The notes beneath the pieces were generated by a model. The model had not been told where the DNA came from, searched no databases, and saw only the letters and a program-made list of their open reading frames with translations. Shown here in pieces: positions 1 through 9,200 of a DNA stretch of 64,000 nucleotides. The stretch is from assembly GCF_051106095.1 (NCBI RefSeq), contig NC_135789.1, positions 18,771,501 to 18,835,500 of the forward strand, in the 5' to 3' direction. The DNA is from Pogona vitticeps. Taxonomy: Eukaryota; Chordata; Lepidosauria; Squamata; Agamidae. A program made the translations under genes and the position numbers. Numbering within the stretch: position 1 is the first letter of the stretch; each line of letters starts with the position of its first letter.

Positions 1-2296
1 AGGTGTTAGGCGACCGTTGGTTAGAGGCTGCCAAGGTCAATACATTCAAGGACTTAAGAATGCTACTGTATATAGAACATTTTCTAAATTTAGTACCACC
101 AGAGTTAAAGAGTAGCTTATTGGAGAAAAATTGCACAGACCTCCAAACGTTGGCGCTCAAAACCGATGAATTAATTTCCTTCAAGAAGAGTGAACCTATT
201 ACCAGAGGAAGGCCTATTCCAGAAGTGCTTAGAAGGCAGAGTCAATACGAATCCAAGAAGACAGTGGTTCCTGAACCAAGACAGTCTTTTGCTGGAGAGC
301 GAAGAAGCATGGGCCCTAGCCAGACTAGGTCACCCTTGACTTGCTTTCAATGCGGAGGAGCCCATTTAAAAAGGGATTGTCCACGACTGGCGGGATCAAC
401 TAATCAAGAGGAGAAGCCAGTTGGCAAAACCCCGTTACCTGCCCCACGGAGATTTCAGCAGACACCCTTACCAGCACCAAGGAAATTCGAGAAGGCACCC
501 ATACCGACCCAACGGAAATTCAAATCAACTACCCCAAAGGTTAACTATCTCAGTGCAACATCTCTAGAAATACCAGAAGAACAACCAGCAGAACCACATG
601 TAGTTAATCAACTAAGGAATGTGCCACCCCAGCGACAAGGAGGAGTCAAGCCAAATTTTTCTGAAGCCAGTGAAATGCAAGCAACGGAGCCAAGGATTGT
701 GCCAAGGATAATGGGCTTACAAGTAGCTCAAGTCTCTACAACAGTAAACCAACAGACATCCTCAGGGGAGAAATTTTCAGTTATAGAGCCCAGTAGCATC
801 CTACCGGAAGAACAGTTATATTGGTCACTGAAAAGTTTTTCAGAACCCGTAACCCTACATTTTGCTTCAGGAGATATAACCATAAACGCCTCTCGAGATA
901 CCGCCGCGGACATTTCTTCGATTAACAAACAGTTTGTGGATCCAGAACTAATCTTGAATAACCTGAGATGTCCAGTGAAAACATATGGATCAGGAGAAAT
1001 AATCGAGAGATTCGTACCATTAGTCTACGTGCAAATTAGCTACAAAAATTGGAAAGGCGCAAAATATCTATTAGTGCATGAAGGTAAACCTGATTTTTTA
1101 TTGGGAAACGATCTAGCATTTCTTAACCACCAACACACTTTAAAATCAGCTTCCATACAAGCAGTGACACGTGCGCGAAGCAAAGCAATAGAGCAAGTCC
1201 CAACTGAAGATAACTCTGAGGAGCAATCAGATGGACATGTAACGCAACATCAACCCCTTGCAGATGAAACGGATAGTACAACTGAGATAAAAACTGAACC
1301 AGAGGATTTACTAGTACCAATGGGATCAGAGGAATTCAAACAAAAACAGATGGAAGACCCTACATTGGATTCTTTGAGGTCTCAAGCCGACAGTTACGCG
1401 GTACAACCGGTACAACAAAAAGTAACCTTTTTGTGGGGACAAAATGGACTATTGTACCGAGAATATTTTCCCAAATCAAATGATCAAGCGGAACCAGTAC
1501 AACAACTAGTCATTCCAAGAGAGTACAGAGAAAGAATTCTGCAACTTGCCCATGATAGTCCAAGTAGCGGACATCTTGGAATTCAAAAAACTTTAAGTAG
1601 GATTTCGCAGCATTTTTATTGGCCCGGCATTTCCAAAAACGTCAAGGACTATGTTAATACCTGTAATTATTGTCAGAGAACAGGGAAACGGACTGATTGT
1701 ACAAAACAAAAATACTATCATGACAAGAAGGCCCGTCACCGAGAGTTTGCAGTGGGTGATATGGTATTGGTACTAAACCCGCTCAGACCTTCAAAATTGG
1801 AAGTAGTCTGGGAAGGTCCAGGGGAAATCATACAAAAAGTGGGAAATGTGAATTATCTTGTGAAAATGTTAAATTCATCCAAGAAACCAGTAATGTATCA
1901 TGTAAATAGTTTAAAAATGTATAGAAACAGATCTGCAAATAATTCTAATTGTAACAATGTGGGGAGAAAAATCGAACATAATGTAACAGATCGTTGAAAA
2001 ATTGTATGCTGATATAATATGGTTACCTTGAATTTATGGTTAAAATTAACTAACGTGCTTATTTTTCTGTATACTCATAGAGATATTTAGCTAAAAGAAC
2101 AAATGGTTACTATTAATCAACTTGTTTACTTGTCTGTATATTGATAGAGATAGGCATTACTGTTATGAGTTTAATAATTTGTTAAGATAATTGTAAGTTC
2201 ACATGTAGTCTTGTTAACTTTTCATAATCAAATGTTAAGTAAGTATAAAAATAAGAACTCTAATAGTTCTGTATTTTGTATCTTTAAGGGGGGGCG
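1..2296 (+). mobile_element. Ty3/gypsy-like LTR element, internal part (incomplete copy)
   Basis: A long open frame covers positions 3 to 1997. Its translation shows, in order, a gag-type tail with a CCHC zinc knuckle (CFQCGGAHLKRDC, near residue 114), an aspartic-protease-like segment (near residues 285-375), an integrase-type H2C2 zinc-binding segment (GHLGIQKTL to CNYCQ, near residues 523-558) and a basic integrase C-terminal tail (GDMVLVLNP). This order is that of a gag-pol element. Not all parts of a full pol are seen, and the 5' end is outside the window, so this is an incomplete copy. A purine-rich tract at 2285-2296 (polypurine tract) directly precedes the LTR. It lies in POLRMT intron sequence on the opposite strand. 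I treat it as a fossil. The open frame suggests it is not very old. Confidence 0.85.
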
Positions 2297-2990
2297 TGTC
2301 ATGAATTTGATTATGAAAATAGAATAGAATTGTATTTCATAAGATTTATTTCAGAGCTGCAACGAAAAAGCTAGAAATCTGCTTGTGTCCAGGTGCTAAT
2401 TAGAGAGAAAAATGTGCAAGGTCAGTTCTTCTCCAGCTAAAGAAAAAAAAAATTAAGAAGAGCAAGCTGACCCTTATCTTATCTCAGCTCCGATGGACAA
2501 GGACATAACTTCTTAATTTAAGGAAGATGGGAGAGAAGGAGAAGGAGAAGGACGGAGAAGAGATGGAAGAGAGAGACGACACCAAGCGAAATGCAGCCGA
2601 CAGAACTTTAATCAAAAGGATTGCGTAAGAATGCTTATTTAAGATAGACATTTTATTGTTTTCACTTTATAGAGGAAATAACTGGTGGCTAAGGCTGGGG
2701 GTTATTTTGGAAATACTAAATGACGTTAAACTAAGCTTGTTGAAATGTTATCTTTTGTAATAAAATATAAAAAGACAAATTGTCTGTAAGCTGTCTCCTT
2801 GTTTAGACCAAGCTACAGTAGTAAATTGGATATTTTTGAACTAAGATTGTTTTGATCTGGCCACATTACCATATTACCATATGAGGGTCCTAAAGTAAAT
2901 AAAGAGGAAGAGCAGACCTTCCAGATTGTTTATTTAAAATCGAGACAGACTTGGGTGAAGGAGTGTGAAGTTGCCTAGAGCAAAATTACA
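2297..2990 (+). mobile_element. Probable 3' LTR of the gypsy-like element
   Basis: The segment starts with TGTCATGA straight after the polypurine tract and can be read to an ATTACA end, giving the usual TG...CA boundaries. It contains AATAAA signals (for example 2898-2903). The right boundary is a guess, because the partner LTR is outside the window and no duplication of the target could be checked. The length of about 690 bp is ordinary for an LTR. Confidence 0.6.
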
Positions 2991-3129
2991 GGACCCGGTT
3001 TTGCTGGCAATAGGGACTGATCATTCTGAATCCCTCTCTGTCTCGTGTAAAGGCAGTTCTTAGGAACGCTTTTACCACATCGGTCACCTTTCCGTCCCGG
3101 GAAAATGGGCACAACCTGGCGGGTTTTAC

Positions 3130-3291
3130 CTGCATCATGATGTCCACGTACTCTTTTTCTGGAATCACGCAAAAGAAGGGGTACAAGTTGATCTGGTTCG
3201 TCTTCTTCATTTCCATGTGGAGCTTGGATTTCTGGAAGCTTCGGAGGAGATCCGCCTTCCAGCGGGAACGGAGCGTGTCCAGGAGCATCCG
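3130..3291 (-). CDS. POLRMT: POLRMT exon 7 (last exon in window)
   Basis: This 162-nt exon begins RMLLDTLRSRWKADLLRSFQ and ends NLYPFFCVIPEKEYVDIMMQ (human SLYPFLCLLDEREVVRMLLQ). A long pyrimidine tract precedes acceptor GATGCAG, and the donor is CAG|GTAAAA. The following exons are left of position 1. The gypsy-like element lies in the intron just downstream. Confidence 0.92.
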
Positions 3292-6200
3292 CTGCATCGG
3301 GACGGAGGAAAAGGAAAAAGAAAAAAATAATAAGCCACGCTAAGGGGACGGCGCATCTCCCTCAACCCAAAGAGTCCATTATTTTGGGGGCAGGCGGCTG
3401 AATAAGGAAAGAACGTCTGAAAGGCAGCAAGGCCCCTTCGAGCCCTGGGGGGATTTGCCCAAGGCACTGCGGACTGGCTGCCAGGCTGGGGGATGATGGA
3501 GGCTGGAGTCCAAATCTGGGGGGGGTTTCAGACTGTTGGGCTTTAAGAGGAAGATGGGCACCATTTGAAGGCCAACCTATTCATCGGAGACGTTAAAATC
3601 AGGACCCCCATATCCATGGGATCAGCAGCCAGTTTCACTTATCTGAAAATATTAAAAGAAAAAAAATTCACATTGTAGTTACAGGAACTGGCCCCTAGAG
3701 GGAGCCAGAAGCCAATCTAGGTATAGGGTTGGCTATTATCCACAGTCTTCAGCATCCATGGGGCGGGGAATGTGGAATTGATCCCCTATGGATATGGGGG
3801 TCCAATTGTAAATTTTAAAGAAAGCTTTTTCAACGTTCTCAAGGTGAGCTACCAGGGGTTTCTAGCTGTGGTGCCCGAGGTTGGGAGTTCGAATTCCCCC
3901 ACTGGGCCTCCTTGGACTTGGTGATCTATAGCAGTGCTTCTTAATCTTGGGTTACTCAGGTGTTTTTGGACTGCAACTCCCAGAAGCCTTCACCATCAGC
4001 TCTGCTGGCTGGGGTTTCTGGGAGTTGCAGTTCAAAAACACCTGAGTAACCCAAGGTTAAGAACCACTGATCTATAGGAGTCTCATCCACTTCTGCAGTT
4101 ATGAGATCATTAAAATGATTTAGCCTCTCAGTTTTGCATCAGAGCTGAGACTGGGCAAGGAGGCTGTCTGTCTGAGCCTCAACACCCAGGCTCCACTGAA
4201 GTTCTGGCCGTCTTTGCTCCCTCCTATTTCAGAAACACAATCCTGGGGCTGCCTTCTGCTACTTTGACCCGGCAGAATTGGTGCACCCTGGGGTTGAAAA
4301 AAATAAAATAAAGGCAGTTATTTAAAGGCGGCTTAATGCATTAAAAAAACAGTATTAGAAGCTAAGAACAACAACGATGATCACGTGCGTCATCAATTCC
4401 GACTTAAGGCAACCTTTTCCCCAGGATTATCCCGGTAGAGAATAGTCAGAAGTGCTTTCCCCCTCCCTTCTTCCGCGGGGCAAGGCGGTGGGGGAAATCT
4501 CTCGGATTGGGCCCACTTGCCCCCAAGGCCACACAGGCCGGTTCTTAAGCCCAGGAAGCTCAGTGAGAATTCGAACTCCCAGCCTCTGGTTCCACAGTCA
4601 GACGCCCGAGCTCTCCAACCAGCCGAATCAAGTAAATTAGAATAGAGAAGCCTGCCGTCTATCTTTACAGCAGCCCTCCTCGACCATGTTTGGTGTTTTT
4701 TTTTTCTTTTGGCCTTAGCCACAACCTCAATAGGGAAGAAATACAGGCCAAGTCAGGAATGCCTCAGCCGCCAAAGGAAGGTGGTGTTTGGAGAATGGTT
4801 TCCAGGCAGTGGCTCCCCCTTTCCAACACGGCAGGGCCCCCGTTGACAGCGAAACCCCAAATCCTCGGCCATCGTGCGGACAGAGCCGTAATCCGACCGA
4901 TCTGGAGGGAGGTGGAGATGCGATCCCCCCGCCGTACGGCGCGCGAGGTCTCGCCTGCTGTGCCCGAGCCAAAGCTTCTCTACATTCATTTATCCCCCTC
5001 CACCACCACCACCCGCAAAGTGTGAACGCAAACCCCAGCCGCCCTGTTTACCGCCTGGACGATTCTCTCTGTGACAGGAGTCTTCTGCACCGATTGGATA
5101 TTGATCGTGCCAGAGGTCTCCAGGGCCAGCTGCTGCTGGAACCGCTCTCGAAGGTCTTGAGCAGTGAAATCCAACTTGGGATAAGAGACACAGTTCCTCT
5201 GGGGGAATCGAATCAAGAGAGAGAAGCTTTTTAGTGTTGGGGGGGGGGAGAGAGAGAGAGACTGCTTTTTTCTTACCAAAGGGGCCCTGGCATTTTTTGT
5301 AAAATATCGACATTTCCGAGAGACTTTTCGACATCCGCCAGGCTTCCCGCCACGCCTCCCAGCCACCGGCAAGAAATCTCCGGCTCACCTGGGCGTAGAA
5401 ATCTTGGAGGAGGGGGATGGTGCAGGCGCCTGTCCTGCGAGGCGGCCGCGGCGGCTGGAAGTCCGGCACGATCACCCTGATGGCCTTCAGCGCCATCTCC
5501 ACCTCATCCTCTTGGTACAGGCCTTCGGGGAAAAGCCCTTCCAGAGAGTAGCCATCGTTCCGGAGCTGCGCCAGACATCTGGGGCGAAGGAGGAAAAAGG
5601 TGGGGCCTTCTGATGCAGGGCTGGTTGACACCGGAGAGCCCGCAGCACCACCGACCGGCGGGGGGGTGTGTGTGCGGAGGAGATTCCCCCGCTTTGTACC
5701 TTAAAGATCTAACCCTACATGCTAGAACTGAGCAATGACATAGCCAATATTTTTCTGTCTAGTGTCCCAGCAAACTACGGATTGGCCGTTTCTTCGAAGG
5801 ATAAAGTTCCCGTCTGTTGCACCCTCCTTCCTTCAGCAAATGGTACCGTAAAACAATAAAAGGTTCCCTTCCGGATCTCCTGGAGGAAATGACATGTCAT
5901 TTAGAGAAGACAGAAACTCAAAGATGCCTCAACAGGATAATATCCTGGGAAACAGGCCTTCAAAGATGTGTCCATCCAAATTAAACGTTTATGCTCTATG
6001 TATGTTCTGTACAGGAGAACCCCTGTATCGATGAGGGACTCATTCCAAGCTTCCCCCTGCGGATGCCGAAAACTGCAGATAATAGCAAACGCGCTACACA
6101 ACAGTCTCCGGCTCCTTATAGTGGCCATTTCTGGCAATGACATCAGGGAAATATCAACAGCATTTCTCAGATTTTTCTTTTTAATATGTTTAAGATTTTC

Positions 6201-9200
6201 AGACCGGGGAATAAGTGACACCATAGAGAGCAAACCCTGCTGATACAGGGCCCCCCCCCCCGGTGTCTATTTACTCTGCATTTCTTTGTTTCCTCCGATT
6301 TTCAGGCTGCAGGCTAAAAGCTCACGGCAAAACCCCATCCGTCAGAAGGAAAATGGCAGGGTTTGTTTTTTAAATTGTCCAGTGGTGCATTACGCATCTT
6401 GGCATGCAAGTTGTAGACAGAGTCAGAATGAGGGCACACAGACCCCTTGTGCCAGGTTAGATAGGCATCAATAAAATTCTGGCCTCTGAAGCGAAGTGTT
6501 TATTTTCAAGTTGGCCTTTGCTGGGACAGCTCTTGGACAGACACATCCTCTCCGGAAAGGAGATATATCACCTGGCAGACGGTTCAAACCTCACACGTTA
6601 TATTCAGAGACGGCTTTGTCTCAAACAAGGAATTCAGATCCATCCGCTTTTATCAGAAGGCCTGCTTTCGGCTCTGAGGGAACCGGCTAGACTTGGATTA
6701 GGGAGACCGAGCTGTCTTGAACCTGGGGTTAATAATTTTTGGAGGGAGCAGAGGTTGGTCTACAGAATTTACCACCCCCATGTCCATCCCATGACAGTGA
6801 AGGCCTTCAAGAAGCACGGCGGATCGGATTTAAATGAAATTGACTGAAATCACGATTTAAATCACGTTTAAAACTTTGAAAAACTTTTTTTTAATGACTG
6901 AAATGTTTAAAAAATCATTTTGAATGATTCAAATCATGATTTCAATCAATTTGATTATTTAAAAAATGATTTAAAAAAAATCATCCACCAGAAGGTTAAA
7001 GGTCTCTGTAATCCAGTACCCTCCTTCAATGTGGGATGTCTTCAGGAAGTGAGAGAAGCAGGGGATCTTCAGAGGGAGACCCTCAAAGGAATAGGAGGTT
7101 CTACCTCATCATCCTTGAGACTGGGACCAACCCTACCTCCCTCTTGCCCTTTAGAGGACAGCCTACAGTCTCTAAGGGGCATGACCCGTCTTATGCATTT
7201 ATGCACTACACACCGGCCGCGAGGTAGAGTCAGGCGATCAAGAACAGGTGACCCCGCATTGCCCGGAGGGTTTCTGGGGCTTCGTCAGCCCTCCCAGCTG
7301 CTTTGGAGGTTTTACGTACAAAAGCGTGGTCGTTACCTCTCGATTAAGTCGGGGTGGGTTTCGGAGCGCCCCATGCAACTTAGCACAGCCACGTAGGAAT
7401 CCGGGTTCGGGTCCAGTCCCACTTCGTCCAGCATCCGGAACACAGAGGCCACCTGCCGGAGGGCGCCCTGGGAGGAGGGGGAAGACGTTGGGAAAACAGA
7501 GGGGGGAACCGGACGCTCGACATTCGACCGCTTGGTGCTCAGCCACTGGCCCACGGCCGCCTGGGCTTTCTCCACCCCCTGCGAGGGAGGTGGAAAGGGA
7601 GAACCAGGGACTGGGGCCAGGCTGACGGGGTGCGCTCCGCCGGGACAGGATTCAACCCAGGGGTCTTCCCGGTTCCCAAGCCATGGTGCCGCCCTGCCTG
7701 GCTCACAACCGCTTCCACGTGAGTCCTGAAACTGGGGTGCAGCGGCGCTCACGGTGCAAAAGCAAACCCCACGTGGCTGCCTGCATACTGGGGGGAATCA
7801 TCGCCCCACGTGGCGCGAAGGCGAAGGAAGGGCGACTGACATGGTCAAAGAGGTGAATCCTGAACTCAACCCCTTGGGGCTCAGCTCTGTGGGTGCGAGT
7901 GCGGACGGGCGCATGACATCAAACCAAGTCTGATGGACGGTGACCCTTTTCAGGGTTTCCGAGGCAGAGACGTGGCTGATCCTTCCCTTCTTTGGGGGGT
8001 GGGGGGGGAGATCCCTGGGACCAATGTGCAGCTTTTGCTCAAGGCCACCCAGGCTGGCACTTCTCCCCCCCCCCCGGGAGGCAAACCATGGGGGGGATTC
8101 AAACTCCCAACCTCCGGCTCTGCAGCCTGAGACCTCAACCCCTGCGCGATCCAGCCAGCTGGTGCCAGGATCGAGTCCTCCAGAAGGAGGCTGCGCCCGC
8201 CGACCTAGCAGGCCAAGAGAAAACATGCCAGACAGGACAGCTACCTGCTTGGCCTGGCCGTGCATGACGAGGTTGTACATCCGGAGGTCCAGCACCTTTT
8301 GCCGGCGGTGGTGGTAGAAGGCGAGGCACCGCTGGGCGCGGTCGAGCTGTCGCAAGAAGACGCAGGTCTCCAGGTAGGCCAAAAGGCTCAGCCGGAAGTT
8401 CTCGTCGCCCTTCGCCTCCGCGGGGGCCGGCGGCTGCTCTGGGCGAGCCTCCACTTCCTCCCGGTGACCGAGGGCGGGCTTGGCGGGGGCCAGTCCTTCC
8501 TCAGAGGCGCTGCTCGGCAGTCGCTTTCCTTTCGTCTGGCCGGGTCCCATCTTCAGGGCAGGGGGCAAGTCATCGCTCTCTTTTGGCGGGGACCGGCTCG
8601 GCTTGGCCTTGGCCCCTGAGGAGTCCCTCCACCTCAGCCCGGTCTGCAGTTCCTCGAGCTGCTTCCGCTTCACCAGTCGCTCTCGGTGCAGCTTCTCCAT
8701 CCACCGGCTCGGCGGGGTGACGCCGCGGTCGTCGTCCTTCGGGGCCGGCTTTTTTGGCACCCACGCCTTCGGCAATGGGGCGGCCGGCTGACCGGCGCCC
8801 CTCCTCAGCCCGGACACGAAGACCCGCTCCACCAGCGCCTCTGGCCCCGTGTCGGCCTGCAGCTGCTTCACCCTCGCTTCCAAGACTGGGGAGACAGCAA
8901 AGCCAAAGGGAAGAAAGGCCACAAGGCTGATTTTGACACAGAAAGCGCCGGCTGGACTTTGAAACGTTATTTAAAGCGTTCTTTACGCCCCTTACTCTTT
9001 TTGCCCTGCCTTTCCCCTGAAAGAGGAGCCAAAGGAGCTTGCGTCGTTAAAAACACAAATATGAAAAGCTAAAAGCAGTGGATTATTCAAATATTAAAAA
9101 AGAACGAATAAGCCTATATTTCAAAGGTTAGGTAAAAGCAGAATTAAAACAGATTCAGAAGCAAGAAAATTCAAACCACCCCGTTCTTACAACCCTCTTA

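Noticed and set aside
7532-8922. Several plus-strand frames over POLRMT exons 3-4
   Set aside because: Shadows of GC-rich exon 3 and the adjacent SINE. The minus-strand frame carries the conserved POLRMT residues.
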